NCBI GenBank assembly: GCA_016786665.1
Contig: JAEUVZ010000058.1
Coordinates: forward strand, 1 to 64,000
From: Flavipsychrobacter sp.
GTDB lineage: Bacteria > Bacteroidota > Bacteroidia > Chitinophagales > Chitinophagaceae
Direction: 5' to 3'
DNA length: 64,000 nucleotides
Below the pieces are notes generated by a model. The model did no database searches. It was not told where the DNA came from and saw nothing but the letters and a program-made list of their open reading frames with translations. Of the stretch, positions 43,578-52,286 are shown piece after piece; within the stretch, counting starts at the first letter, position 1, and every line of letters starts with the position of its first letter. The translations under genes and the position numbers were made by a program.

Positions 43578-45416
43578 TTATTCCACCGTTACCGACTTTG
43601 CCAGGTTCCTCGGCTGGTCTACGTTGCAGCCCCGGAAGATAGCTATATGGTATGCCAGCAGTTGCAGTGGCACTATCGTTACCAGAGGAGATAGTATCTC
43701 TTCCGTCTCAGGCACTTCTATCACGTGGTCGGCCAGTTCCGATATCACCTTGTCGCCTTTGTTCACCACGGCTATTATACGGCCTTTACGGGCTTTTACT
43801 TCCTGTATGTTCGATACGATTTTCTCATACGCGCTCCTGTTGGTAGCCAGGAACACCACGGGCATTTCCTCATCTATCAGGGCTATGGGTCCGTGTTTCA
43901 TTTCGGCGGCCGGGTAGCCCTCAGCGTGTATGTACGATATTTCTTTCAGCTTCAGGGCGCCTTCCAGGGCTACGGGGAAGTTGTAGCCTCGGCCCAGGTA
44001 CAGGAAGTTGCGCGCGTCTTTAAATTGGTACGCTATCTCCTTTATCTGGCTGTCCAGTTGCAGGGCTTCTTCTATTTTCTTAGGTATGCTTTCCAGCTCA
44101 TAGAGGTAGGCGCGTAGCTGAGACTGTGCTATGGTGCCCTTCTGCATGGCTATCTGCAGCGCTATCAGGGTAAGGATAGATACCTGGGTAGAGAATGCTT
44201 TGGTAGAGGCCACGCCTATTTCAGGCCCGGCGTGTGTATAGGCCCCGGCATGCGAGGTTCGCGCTATGGAAGAACCAATAACATTACAGATGCCGAATAT
44301 CAGCGCCTGCCGCTCCTTGGCCAGCTCTATCGCTGCCAGGGTATCTGCCGTTTCGCCCGATTGGGATATGGCCAATACTACATCGCTCTCGTTAATGATG
44401 GGGTTGCGATAGCGGAATTCAGAAGCGTATTCCACTTCCACCGGTACGCGTGCCAGGTCTTCTATCAGGTATTCGCCTATCAGGCCCGAGTGCCACGAGG
44501 TGCCGCAGGCGGTCACCACAAAGCGCTTGGCGTTGTCTATCTTGTTCATGTACTCGGTAAGTCCACCGAGCTTTATCCAACCCTGCAGTGCGTTCATCCT
44601 CCCGCGGAAGGAGTCGGCCAGCACTTTAGGCTGTTCGTATATTTCCTTCAGCATGAAGTGCTCAAAACCACCTTTCTCTATCGCTTCTATCGACAGCTCC
44701 AGTTTCTGGATAGCGGGCGACTTTTCTACATTGCCCAGTGTCTTTACGGTAAAGCTTCCGTCGCGGTTTATCACGGCGTACTCCTGCTCTTCCAGGTACA
44801 CTACATTCTTCGTGTATTCTATTATCGGTGAGGCGTCTGAAGCTATAAAGAATTCACCCTCGCCTATACCTATCACCAGCGGGCTGCCCTTGCGCGCCGC
44901 CACTATCTGGTCGTGGTTGTTTTTATCTACTACTACTATCGCATAGGCGCCCACTACCTCGTTCAGCGCTATACGCACCGAATCTTCCAGGTTGGTGTTC
45001 TCCTGCTTGCGCACCTCTTCTATCAGGTTCACCAGTACCTCGGTATCCGTATCTGAGTGAAACACGTAGCCGCGCTTCACCAGTTCCGCCTTTACCGAGG
45101 CGTAGTTTTCAATAATGCCGTTGTGTATAATGGCCAGGTTGCCCGACTGCGACAAGTGCGGGTGGGCATTGGTATCGTTGGGCTCTCCGTGGGTAGCCCA
45201 GCGCGTGTGCCCTATACCCACCGTAGCCGATAGCTCTTTGCCATCAGTGTAGGCTTCCAGTTCGCTTACTTTACCGGCCTTTTTGTATACGTTGAGATTT
45301 CCGTTCAGCAGCGCGATACCTGCACTGTCATACCCTCTGTACTCCAGGCGCTTCAGGCCTTTAATAAGAATGGGGAAGGCTTCTTTGGTACCGATATAGC
45401 CTACAATTCCGCACAT
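43578..45416 (-). CDS. glmS: glutamine--fructose-6-phosphate aminotransferase
   Basis: A 612-residue enzyme that makes glucosamine-6-phosphate, the first step toward UDP-GlcNAc and peptidoglycan. The N-terminal glutaminase begins MCGIVGYIGT with the nucleophile Cys2. The class II amidotransferase signatures RWATHGEPN and HNGIIENY are present. Two SIS domains follow (about 285-425 and 455-590), with ACGTSWHSG and SQSGETADT. The end is SVTVE. The gene follows the DUF4270 gene by 16 bp, an order often seen in this phylum. Confidence 0.97.
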   Translation of the reverse strand: MCGIVGYIGTKEAFPILIKGLKRLEYRGYDSAGIALLNGNLNVYKKAGKVSELEAYTDGKELSATVGIGHTRWATHGEPNDTNAHPHLSQSGNLAIIHNGIIENYASVKAELVKRGYVFHSDTDTEVLVNLIEEVRKQENTNLEDSVRIALNEVVGAYAIVVVDKNNHDQIVAARKGSPLVIGIGEGEFFIASDASPIIEYTKNVVYLEEQEYAVINRDGSFTVKTLGNVEKSPAIQKLELSIEAIEKGGFEHFMLKEIYEQPKVLADSFRGRMNALQGWIKLGGLTEYMNKIDNAKRFVVTACGTSWHSGLIGEYLIEDLARVPVEVEYASEFRYRNPIINESDVVLAISQSGETADTLAAIELAKERQALIFGICNVIGSSIARTSHAGAYTHAGPEIGVASTKAFSTQVSILTLIALQIAMQKGTIAQSQLRAYLYELESIPKKIEEALQLDSQIKEIAYQFKDARNFLYLGRGYNFPVALEGALKLKEISYIHAEGYPAAEMKHGPIALIDEEMPVVFLATNRSAYEKIVSNIQEVKARKGRIIAVVNKGDKVISELADHVIEVPETEEILSPLVTIVPLQLLAYHIAIFRGCNVDQPRNLAKSVTVE

Positions 45417-45432
45417 AGTGTTGGTGATTTAA

Positions 45433-46818
45433 TTATTCTACTCCTGAATATACAACATTCAGGCGGATATTAAAATCGGAGCCGGACATGTCCTTGCCCG
45501 CCTTCAGGCGGAAGGCCCCGATATAGCCGCCATTGATGCCCGTGATACGCAGGGTCATTTCTTTCTTTTCAATGAGGGCTTTCTGGAATTCGCGGGGAAC
45601 ATTGATCGTGTACCTGTTATACACGTTCCCGCCTATGGTTACTTTCGTCGCTTTGCCGTTAATGAAGTTCAGCCCCGAAGCAGTGGTGCCGGTAGAGGAG
45701 GTATAGAACGCTCCCTCTATCAGCTTCAGCGTATCTATGCCTGCGGTATTTAGCCCCGGCACATACGGGTAAAGGTATTCCGGTTCAAAATAAGTTTGCG
45801 GTGTAGGGGTCACCTCGGTTATCACCAGTTCGGCCTTGTTCACTATCCGGTTCGGAAGGTTCTTTACATCTTTGGTGCTTATCTCTATGGAGTAGCCGGG
45901 GCGGCCCTGCAGGTACAGGAAGTTGGCCGTGTCCAGTTGGGCGGCGGTCTGGTCGTAATCAATTTTATTGAAGAACGCGCAGTTTTCCGGGTTAAAGCCC
46001 AGCACATTGGAAAGGACTACCGTGGGCGCAGCGGTTTCGTGGTAGTACACTACTATGCCCGCACGCGAGTAAGCATTACCCGAGGCGTTATCGTCCAGCC
46101 GGAAGTACGGAATGCAATTGTTACCGCCATTATCCTGCACACGTACATACAGCCCGTTGAACGTGCCCAGGAAGTCGGCGAAGGAACTGTAGTTTGCATT
46201 TTGCAGCAGCGGCAGCAGCACGTTTACATCCAGCGGTATGCGCACATGCGGTGCCACTTTGTTAGCCTGGTCACCTACGGTTACCGAGTCTTTCAGTGTC
46301 TGGTAGCTTACCGTCGCTGTGGTGGTCCCCAGCGCTGTGGTATTGTAGGTTTTGCTGCTGAAGTTATAATATTGCGCATCGCGCGGAAAAGCCTCGGTAA
46401 TGTAGTGCGCGCTGTAGTGCATGGGCGTGGAAGACATAGATGTGTCACCATAGGTAAAGCCGGAATACGGCAACACCAGTACTATGGAATCTATGTTAGC
46501 GGGCAGCGCATAACCCGAGCTCTGCCCGGGCACTACCTGCATATACATGCTGGCATCCATCCAGCCTATTTCCGGGTCGGCGTTTATACGGCCCAGTCCC
46601 ATTATTACTTTCTGGCCGGTAGTGTAGGTATTGGTCAGGAAGGGAGAGTAAACGGTACGGGCAACAATTGCCACCGACTCACCCACAATAGCCAGGCTAT
46701 CTCCCGACGGGGTCAGGTTAGTGTTAATAATAGTATTCTCCCGGCAACCTGTCTGCAAAAACAGGGCTGCCATTAATATAGTTATCGCCGTAAAACGGCT
46801 AAGGGTACGTTTTGTCAA
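45433..46818 (-). CDS. DUF4270-family lipoprotein
   Basis: A 461-residue outer-membrane or periplasmic lipoprotein with lipobox LQTGC (Cys25). The long beta-rich chain has the family traits: DSLAIVGESVAIVARTV near the start, TNTYTTGQKVIMGLGRINADPEIGW, and a C-terminal LRITGINGGYIGAFRLKAG strand-turn pattern. DUF4270 members occur widely in Bacteroidota and are often coded between glmS and a starch-synthase-like gene, as here. Function unknown; the DUF4270 call is from memory of family motifs, with no search run. Confidence 0.85.
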   Translation of the reverse strand: MTKRTLSRFTAITILMAALFLQTGCRENTIINTNLTPSGDSLAIVGESVAIVARTVYSPFLTNTYTTGQKVIMGLGRINADPEIGWMDASMYMQVVPGQSSGYALPANIDSIVLVLPYSGFTYGDTSMSSTPMHYSAHYITEAFPRDAQYYNFSSKTYNTTALGTTTATVSYQTLKDSVTVGDQANKVAPHVRIPLDVNVLLPLLQNANYSSFADFLGTFNGLYVRVQDNGGNNCIPYFRLDDNASGNAYSRAGIVVYYHETAAPTVVLSNVLGFNPENCAFFNKIDYDQTAAQLDTANFLYLQGRPGYSIEISTKDVKNLPNRIVNKAELVITEVTPTPQTYFEPEYLYPYVPGLNTAGIDTLKLIEGAFYTSSTGTTASGLNFINGKATKVTIGGNVYNRYTINVPREFQKALIEKKEMTLRITGINGGYIGAFRLKAGKDMSGSDFNIRLNVVYSGVE

Positions 46819-46855
46819 CTTCTCTGATTATTAAGCGAATGTGCGAAAAGAATTA

Positions 46856-47683
46856 CTAAGACTCTGTTAAGCTTTTGTACAGCTCCAGCAGAGGGGTTAC
46901 ATCTTCTTTCCAGCTCTCCTCATATTTTATTACTTTCTTGTACCGGCTCGGCTTTATCTCGTCGGTTACCGCTTTGGGCAGGTTAGCCTCGCCCTGTATC
47001 ACCACATCGGCATACTTGGAGGCGCCAATGGTCAGTGCCTGGTTGGTACCTTCCTTGTAGGCGTCAAAGTCTTTCTCTTTCACATCGGCGTTCACTATGG
47101 CTTTGCGGATAAACGAATCCGGCAATACATCGCTGAACTGGTCGCCCTGGGCGGTGTAGATCACTTTGGAGTAGTTAAATACCGGTTCTTTTTTATAAGC
47201 GGTCTTCAGGTACAGCGGCAGCAGCGAGGTCATCCAGCCATGGCAATGGATGACATGCGGCGGCCAGCCAAATTTCTTCACGGTCTCCAGTGCGCTCTTG
47301 CAGAAGAATATCATCCGTTCTGCACTGTCGTCAAACAGGTTGCCGTCATCATCGCGAAACGCCGTCTTGCGCTTAAAATAATCGTCGTTATCCATAAAGT
47401 ACACCTGGAGGCGCGCATTGGGCAGCGAAGCCACCTTTATGATAAGAGGATAGTCGTCTTTGTCTATGATTACATTTATACCCGACAGGCGCACTACCTC
47501 GTGCAGGCGATGACGGCGTTCGTTAATGGTGCCAAAACGCGGCATTATCACACGAACCTCTATCCCTGAGTCAAAGGTTTTTATGGCTAACTTATTGAGT
47601 ATCTGTGCAAAATCTGAATATTCCAGGTAAGGAGAAAGCTCGTTCGCAACTATTAATACACGTTTTTTGTTGTCTGCAGACAT
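46856..47683 (-). CDS. N-terminal-only glycogen/starch synthase-like protein (GT5 half)
   Basis: A 275-residue protein started at the ATG at 47683 (MSADNKKRVLIVANEL); the longer start at 47689 is TTG. It covers only the N-terminal Rossmann half of a GT5 glycogen synthase (VANELSPY, EVRVIMPRFG, HVIHCHGWMTSLLPLYLK, KVIYTAQGDQF). The Lys-x-Gly-Gly loop that binds ADP-glucose near the N-terminus of true synthases is replaced by EYSDFAQIL, and the C-terminal catalytic half is absent. It is therefore unlikely to make glycogen; a binding or regulatory role is more likely. It neighbours panC (divergent) and the DUF4270 gene. Confidence 0.85.
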   Translation of the reverse strand: MSADNKKRVLIVANELSPYLEYSDFAQILNKLAIKTFDSGIEVRVIMPRFGTINERRHRLHEVVRLSGINVIIDKDDYPLIIKVASLPNARLQVYFMDNDDYFKRKTAFRDDDGNLFDDSAERMIFFCKSALETVKKFGWPPHVIHCHGWMTSLLPLYLKTAYKKEPVFNYSKVIYTAQGDQFSDVLPDSFIRKAIVNADVKEKDFDAYKEGTNQALTIGASKYADVVIQGEANLPKAVTDEIKPSRYKKVIKYEESWKEDVTPLLELYKSLTES

Positions 47684-47771
47684 GCGCAAGTATTAGATTA
47701 AAACCGGAAAAATGTAATAGTGATATTGAAAATTGTCTGCAAAATTACGAAAATATTGCATTCCAAACTTT

Positions 47772-47779
47772 TACTTTGC
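47772..47779 (+). promoter_or_regulatory. possible -7 box before panC
   Basis: TACTTTGC resembles the TAnnTTTG type with one base less; it lies 20 bp before the ATG at 47799. Confidence 0.4.
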
Positions 47780-47798
47780 ACCTCTAAGGGCATAAACC

Positions 47799-48638
47799 AT
47801 GGTCGTATTTAAGAAAATAGCTGATTTACAGGCTTATTTGCATCAACAAAAAACATCAGGTACGGATATCGGCTTTATCCCGACCATGGGCGCGCTGCAC
47901 AAAGGGCACATTTCCCTGCTGGGCGAGGCCAAAAAAGCAGGATGTCTTTCCGTTTGCAGCATCTTTGTAAATCCTACCCAGTTCAACGATAAAGAAGACT
48001 TCGAAAAATACCCCACCTCCCTGGAGGCTGATATGACCCTCCTGCTGGATGCCGGATGCGACGTGCTCTTCCTGCCCCCGGTGACGGAAATGTACCCCGC
48101 CGGCACCGAAGAGGCCTCAAAGTACGACCTGGGCTACCTTGATACCGTACTGGAAGCCGCTCACCGCCCCGGCCACTTTAAGGGCGTGGCGCAGATAGTG
48201 GCCAAGCTGCTGGATGCCGTGCAGCCGCAAAAGCTCTATATGGGGCAGAAAGACTACCAGCAATGCATGGTGGTGCGCAAAATGATAGAAATAGACAACC
48301 GCGACGTGGCAATGGTCATCTGCCCTACCCAGCGAGAGGACGACGGATTGGCTATGAGTTCCCGCAACCGAAGGCTCACCGACCCTCAGCGGGCCGTTGC
48401 CGGCATCATCTACCAGTGCCTGGTGTCTATACTTACCAAAAAAGGAAATGCCGATTTCGCTATTGTCCGCAAGGAGTGCTTTGACCTGATGAAACACAAA
48501 GGACTGGAACCCGACTATGTAGAACTGGCCGACGCCAACGACCTCACCATACTGAGCAACTATAATGGCCGCCCCATGGTTGCCCTGATCGCCGCCAAAG
48601 TAGGCAACGTACGCCTGATTGACAATATGATACTATAA
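47799..48638 (+). CDS. panC: pantothenate synthetase
   Basis: A 279-residue enzyme that joins pantoate and beta-alanine with ATP to make pantothenate. The HIGH-like motif is PTMGALHKGHISL (28-40, with His34 and His37). The KMSKS-like site is LAMSSRNRRL. The length is normal. A panD gene, often next to panC in this phylum, does not follow here. It is divergent from the GT5-like gene with a 115-bp spacer. Confidence 0.96.
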   Translation: MVVFKKIADLQAYLHQQKTSGTDIGFIPTMGALHKGHISLLGEAKKAGCLSVCSIFVNPTQFNDKEDFEKYPTSLEADMTLLLDAGCDVLFLPPVTEMYPAGTEEASKYDLGYLDTVLEAAHRPGHFKGVAQIVAKLLDAVQPQKLYMGQKDYQQCMVVRKMIEIDNRDVAMVICPTQREDDGLAMSSRNRRLTDPQRAVAGIIYQCLVSILTKKGNADFAIVRKECFDLMKHKGLEPDYVELADANDLTILSNYNGRPMVALIAAKVGNVRLIDNMIL

Positions 48639-48751
48639 TACAGCAGGTAGAGAAATAGCTTAAGTCAAGCTAAAGGTCTCAAGTCAACAATGCGCGATAC
48701 AGCTTTAAACGGTATGGTTCTGATACGCATTCCCCGCTCCGTTTATTAAGA

Positions 48752-48825
48752 AAGACGGAAGCAAGAATACCCCCTCCATTTACGGAGAAAGACAGCACCA
48801 AGACTACCCCTCTCCATTTATGGAT
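48752..48825. repeat. imperfect two-copy tandem repeat
   Basis: Two copies of about 37 bp, at 48752-48788 and 48789-48825, share AAGAC, CAAGA, TACCCC and CTCCATTTA with about eight substitutions and one inserted base. It lies between panC and the convergent pyk gene. No hairpin or ORF is seen in the unit. Confidence 0.6.
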
Positions 48826-48843
48826 AGGGACGGGGTGAGGTCC

Positions 48844-50265
48844 CTACTTCACCTTGGTCACTTTCAGCATATTAGTTGGCAGGTGCTCCTGTATCGGTGT
48901 GCTGCCCGTGTTTACCACTATATCTCCCGGTTCTACCAGGTTGCGTTGTTTCAGGAAGTCTATCTGGTCATTTATTATCTGGTCCATACTTTCTTCCTTA
49001 TCGTAGTAAAACGCGGTAACCCCCCAGCTCAGGCTCAACTGGTTTACCAGCGACTCCGTTTTGGTAAACACATACAGCGGCGACCTTGGACGGTAGCTGG
49101 AAAGCATAAAACCCGTATAGCCCGACTGTGTCATCCCTATCAGGGCGTGTGCTTTCAGGTCCCTGGCGGTCTCACAGGCGTTGTAGCATACAGCATCGCT
49201 CATAAATGAGGGCGAGTGCGGCTGCGGCACCAGGTTGCGGTTATATACTATCTCTTCTTTCTCCACTTCTTTTATTATGCTCACCATGGTGCGTATCACC
49301 AGCTCCGGGTACATACCGGTCGCCGTTTCGGCGCTCAGCATTACAGCGTCGGCGCCTTCCAGCACGGCATTGGCCACATCGGTTATTTCGCTGCGGTTCG
49401 GGCGGGTACGGTCCAGCATACTTTCCATCATCTGCGTGGCTATTATCACCGGCTTAGCCCGGTGTATGCATTTGCGGATGATGTTCTTCTGTATCATCGG
49501 TATCTGCTCCAGCGGCAGTTCTACGCCCAGGTCGCCACGGGCTACCATTACCGCGTCCGATGCCAGTATTATCTCGCGCAGGTGCTCCAGCGCCTCGGGC
49601 TTCTCTATCTTCGATATTATCTTGGCGCTGTGGCCTTTCGCTTTCAGTATCTCCCGCAGGCTGTGTACGTCTTCAGGCCGCCGCACGAACGATAAAGCTA
49701 CCCAGTCTATATGCTGCGCTATAATAAAGTCCACATCGGCCAGGTCTTTGTCGGTCAGCGAGGGCAGCGATATTTTGGTGTCCGGAAGGTTCACCCCTTT
49801 TCGCGGTAGCAGCGCCCCGGAGTTCAGCACCTGCACTTTCACCTTATTGTCCGGGGTTATTTCCGATACCAGCACTTCTATTTTGCCGTCGTCTATCAGT
49901 ATTTTTTCCCCCACTTTCACATCCCGGGCAAAGTTGGGGTACGATATGTACACTCCTTCCTTCGTGCCCACCTGCTTCTCGTTCGTGAAGTAGAAATAGT
50001 CCCCTTTGTCCAGTTGCAGGGCGCCATTGGCTATATCGCCTACCCTCAGCTTTGGCCCTTGCAGGTCGGCCAGTATGGCTATGTTGAACGGGAAGCTGTC
50101 ATTTATTTTGCGGATGTGCGCTATTACTTCCTTGTGCTGCTCGTGCGTCCCGTGCGAAAAGTTCAGGCGAAACACGTTTACTCCTTCTTCTACCAGTGCC
50201 AGCAGTTTCTCGTATGTATTACAGGCTGGCCCTACCGTGGCAATGATCTTCGTTTTATGTAGCAT
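48844..50265 (-). CDS. pyk: pyruvate kinase
   Basis: A 473-residue glycolytic enzyme that makes pyruvate and ATP from phosphoenolpyruvate and ADP. Signatures are TKIIATVGPACNT at the start, VFRLNFSHGTHEQH (substrate and K+ site), ISKIEKPEAL with the catalytic Lys, ARGDLGVELP and MLSAETATGMYP. The C-terminal allosteric domain runs from about 350. A possible promoter box TAACTTTA (minus strand, 50291-50298) lies about 26 bp upstream of the ATG. It is convergent with panC. Confidence 0.97.
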   Translation of the reverse strand: MLHKTKIIATVGPACNTYEKLLALVEEGVNVFRLNFSHGTHEQHKEVIAHIRKINDSFPFNIAILADLQGPKLRVGDIANGALQLDKGDYFYFTNEKQVGTKEGVYISYPNFARDVKVGEKILIDDGKIEVLVSEITPDNKVKVQVLNSGALLPRKGVNLPDTKISLPSLTDKDLADVDFIIAQHIDWVALSFVRRPEDVHSLREILKAKGHSAKIISKIEKPEALEHLREIILASDAVMVARGDLGVELPLEQIPMIQKNIIRKCIHRAKPVIIATQMMESMLDRTRPNRSEITDVANAVLEGADAVMLSAETATGMYPELVIRTMVSIIKEVEKEEIVYNRNLVPQPHSPSFMSDAVCYNACETARDLKAHALIGMTQSGYTGFMLSSYRPRSPLYVFTKTESLVNQLSLSWGVTAFYYDKEESMDQIINDQIDFLKQRNLVEPGDIVVNTGSTPIQEHLPTNMLKVTKVK

Positions 50266-50581
50266 AGTTTCTCTATTCCTTACTGTGCCGTAAAGTTAAT
50301 GGTTGAGAGCGGGAAAGCTCCCGGGCACTGTTACAGGAAGGTTAAATCTATGAAACTTTCAGCAGAGCTTGGCACGGATTTTTTTACCTGTATAGCATGG
50401 ACAACTTTGACCAGGGGGCAAGGAAAAATGTACGAGATGCGAAGGTGCCTGGCCGTGCCGGCGCTATCCACTACATACCTTGTCCCTTTTTTGTTCTTCC
50501 CATACTGGATATAAAAAAGCAACCACCCCGCTTTAGCGGTGCAGTTGCTTCACATGTTGCCTATGAAAAACGGTGGGGAAT
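50266..50581. other. intergenic region between pyk and a small membrane gene
   Basis: About 316 bp. It contains the possible pyk promoter at 50291-50298 and the minus-strand terminator at 50512-50549 of the small gene at 50582. Open frames here (e.g. 50299-50514) have no support and are not called. Confidence 0.6.
50512..50549 (-). terminator. Rho-independent terminator of the 41-residue gene
   Basis: A long imperfect stem (AGCAAC at 50518-50523 pairs with GTTGCT at 50544-50549, then ACC/GGT and GC pairs around a TTTA loop). Read on the minus strand it is followed by TTTTTTATA. Confidence 0.75.
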
Positions 50582-50707
50582 TTATCGCTTGTAGGTGCGG
50601 CGCTTCTTACGGGCGTACTTCCGGGTATCCTCATGATACTCCGTGGTGTAGGCTCCCAGTGCCAGCAGCACCAGCGCTATTACAATGACCAATGATGCGG
50701 TGGACAT
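50582..50707 (-). CDS. 41-residue single-span membrane protein
   Basis: A very small ORF: an N-terminal hydrophobic helix (ASLVIVIALVLLALGAY, residues about 4-20), then an acidic patch (TEYHED) and a strongly basic tail (RKYARKKRRTYKR). The topology would place the basic tail in the cytoplasm. Support comes from flanking signals: a -33 TTG and TAATCTTTG box upstream (50738-50769) and a terminator just downstream. Function unknown; small membrane proteins of this type may act as regulators or assembly factors. Confidence 0.65.
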   Translation of the reverse strand: MSTASLVIVIALVLLALGAYTTEYHEDTRKYARKKRRTYKR

Positions 50708-50737
50708 AACAGAAGGACATTTTTTATAATCCTTGTG

Positions 50738-50769
50738 CAAAGATTACCCACGAAAAACCCCATTGCCAA
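50738..50769 (-). promoter_or_regulatory. promoter of the 41-residue gene
   Basis: On the minus strand, TTG (plus 50767-50769) is followed after 20 bp by TAATCTTTG (plus 50738-50746). This fits the phylum's -33/-7 pattern with one extra base in the -7 box. It is 31 bp from the ATG. Confidence 0.55.
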
Positions 50770-50903
50770 CTTTACACCCCTGCTTAACGCCTCCTTTACT
50801 AGCCATTAACGAGCCGATAACAACCGCCCGAAGCAAAGGATATCCACAATCCCGGCAATAACGCGCTATTCCGCTGTATCTTACAGGCACAATCGTATTG
50901 CAT

Positions 50904-51452
50904 ATGTCTTACTGCCGCGCTATAGAAACCATGTCGGATGAAAAGAAGGCCATTCACCAGCCCTACCACGACAAGGCTTATGGATTCCCCATACACAATG
51001 ACGACGAACTCTTCTGCCGCCTCATCCTGGAAATAAACCAGGCAGGCCTTAGCTGGGAGACCATACTGAAGAAAGAACAGACCTTCCGCAAGGCATACAG
51101 CAATTTCAACATCAAGAAAGTAGCGGCTTACAAAGAAAAAGACATCGAGCGCCTCCTGGCCGACCCCGGTATTATCCGCAACCGACTAAAAGTAAACGCC
51201 GCCATAGAGAACGCAAAAACCATCCTCCAACTCCAGAAAGAATTTGGCTCATTCGAGAAGTGGCTGGAACACCACCACCCTAAGACAAAAGAAGAATGGG
51301 TAAAACTATTCAAGAAAACCTTCCGCTTCACCGGCGGCGAAATCGTCAACGAATTTCTCATGTCCATCGGCTACCTCCCCGGCGCACATACTGCTGATTG
51401 TAAGATTTACAAAAAGGCGCTCAAGGAGAAACCTATGTGGACGAGGAAATAA
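50904..51452 (+). CDS. tag: DNA-3-methyladenine glycosylase I
   Basis: A 182-residue base-excision enzyme, started at ATG 50904 (MSYCRAIETMSDEKKAI); a TTG at 50898 is less likely. Family signs are YHDKAYGFPIHNDDELFCRLILEINQAGLSWETIL (the conserved W-G/DDE-LFE-L-E-QAGLSW region, about 23-55) and the C-terminal SIGYLPGAHTADCKIYK, whose His/Cys residues are the zinc ligands of Tag with the N-terminal Cys4. It removes N3-methyladenine. The stop is followed by the repeat region. Confidence 0.92.
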   Translation: MSYCRAIETMSDEKKAIHQPYHDKAYGFPIHNDDELFCRLILEINQAGLSWETILKKEQTFRKAYSNFNIKKVAAYKEKDIERLLADPGIIRNRLKVNAAIENAKTILQLQKEFGSFEKWLEHHHPKTKEEWVKLFKKTFRFTGGEIVNEFLMSIGYLPGAHTADCKIYKKALKEKPMWTRK

Positions 51453-51513
51453 CATCACAAGTTTCCAGAAATGCAGGGGCGTTGCCCAGCCAACACATGC
51501 ACACAAACTCAGA

Positions 51514-51737
51514 AAAGCCCCCTTTAGGGGGTTGGGGGCGACCCCGCACCAATCACCCCAATACCACAACCGTTGTCACTGCGAGGAGGCACGACGAAGC
51601 AGTCCAACCAGCTCACGAAAACAAAACACAAGCAAATACCCAACACGCACATACCCCAACCGTCCTTGCGAGCGCAGCGAAGCAACCTCACCACACGTTC
51701 TTGCCCACCTGCACAGCCAACACATACACACCACAGA
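51514..51737. repeat. REP-like composite repeat, copy 1
   Basis: It begins with a GCCCCCTTTAGGGGG hairpin and a G-rich arm (GGGTTGGGGGCGACC). It includes a hairpin unit with stem ACTGC / GCAGT (51578-51582, 51599-51603) around GAGGAGGCACGACGAA, and a second with stem TTGC / GCAA (51666-51669, 51682-51685). Copy 2 follows directly. Confidence 0.85.
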
Positions 51738-51928
51738 AAGCCCCCTTTAGGGGGTTGGGGGCGACCCGCACCCACACCAACCCCCAACCGTTGTCACTGC
51801 GAGGAGGCACGACGAAGCAGTCCAACCAGCTCACGAAAACAAAACACAAGCAAATACCCAACACGCACATACCCCAACCGTCCTTGCGAGCGCAGCGAAG
51901 CAACCTCACCCCACGTTCTTGCCCACCT
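51738..51928. repeat. REP-like composite repeat, copy 2
   Basis: Nearly identical to copy 1 from the AAAGCCCCC hairpin through ACGTTCTTGCCCACCT, with a few substitutions near 51770-51790. The period to copy 1 is about 223 bp. Confidence 0.85.
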
Positions 51929-52035
51929 ACCCAACCACAATCCCATATTCCCCCTTTGTGCGCTGGTCTTGTGCGTGAGCGAAGGGGGCTAGGGGGATGT
52001 CCTCACGCCACGTTCTTGCCTAAAACAAAAAAAAC

Positions 52036-52229
52036 AAAGCCCCCTTCAGGGGGTTGGGGGCGACCCGCACCCACACACCAACCCCCAACCGTTGTCACTG
52101 CGAGGAGGCACGACGAAGCAGTCTAACCAGCTTCACGAAAACAAAAACACAAGCAAATACCCAACACCAACCGTCCTTGCGAGCGCAGCGAAGCAACCTC
52201 ACCCCACGTTCTTGCCCACCTGCACAGCC
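52036..52229. repeat. REP-like composite repeat, copy 3
   Basis: The same order of elements, with CCCCCTTCAGGGGG as the hairpin, GTCTAACC instead of GTCCAACC, and a short deletion near 52165. It is about 298 bp from copy 2 because of the insert at 51929-52035. Confidence 0.85.
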
Positions 52230-52236
52230 AACACAA

Positions 52237-52266
52237 CAAAAAAAAGCCCCGCAGTTGCGGGGCTTT
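52237..52266 (-). terminator. Rho-independent terminator of the aldolase gene
   Basis: A perfect 8-bp stem AGCCCCGC / GCGGGGCT (52245-52252, 52257-52264) with loop AGTT. On the minus strand it is followed by T8. It lies about 20 bp past the stop. Confidence 0.93.
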
Positions 52267-52286
52267 TGCACTCTGTATATACAGGA

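Larger units (their letters stand above)
51453..52286. other. repeat-filled intergenic region
   Basis: About 830 bp with no credible gene. It contains three long near-identical repeat copies (51514, 51738 and 52036), a distinct insert (51929-52035) with its own inverted repeat CCCCCTT / AAGGGGG (51950-51956, 51982-51988), and the aldolase terminator at 52237-52266. ORFs found in it are translations of the repeat in several frames. Confidence 0.8.

Noticed and set aside
45796-46776. 326-codon open frame on the plus strand
   Set aside because: It lies opposite the DUF4270 lipoprotein gene, which has a clear signal and family traits.
50299-50514. 71-codon ORF between pyk and the small membrane gene
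   Set aside because: It has no motif, no start context and overlaps terminator and promoter signals on the other strand.
51437-52126. Several ORFs in the region after tag
   Set aside because: They are translations of the composite repeat in different frames with repeated identical peptides and no start context; they are repeat DNA and not genes.
51453-52286. Insertion sequence remnant
   Set aside because: No transposase fragment, terminal inverted repeats of an IS, or target duplication is visible; the structure is a repeated hairpin unit.
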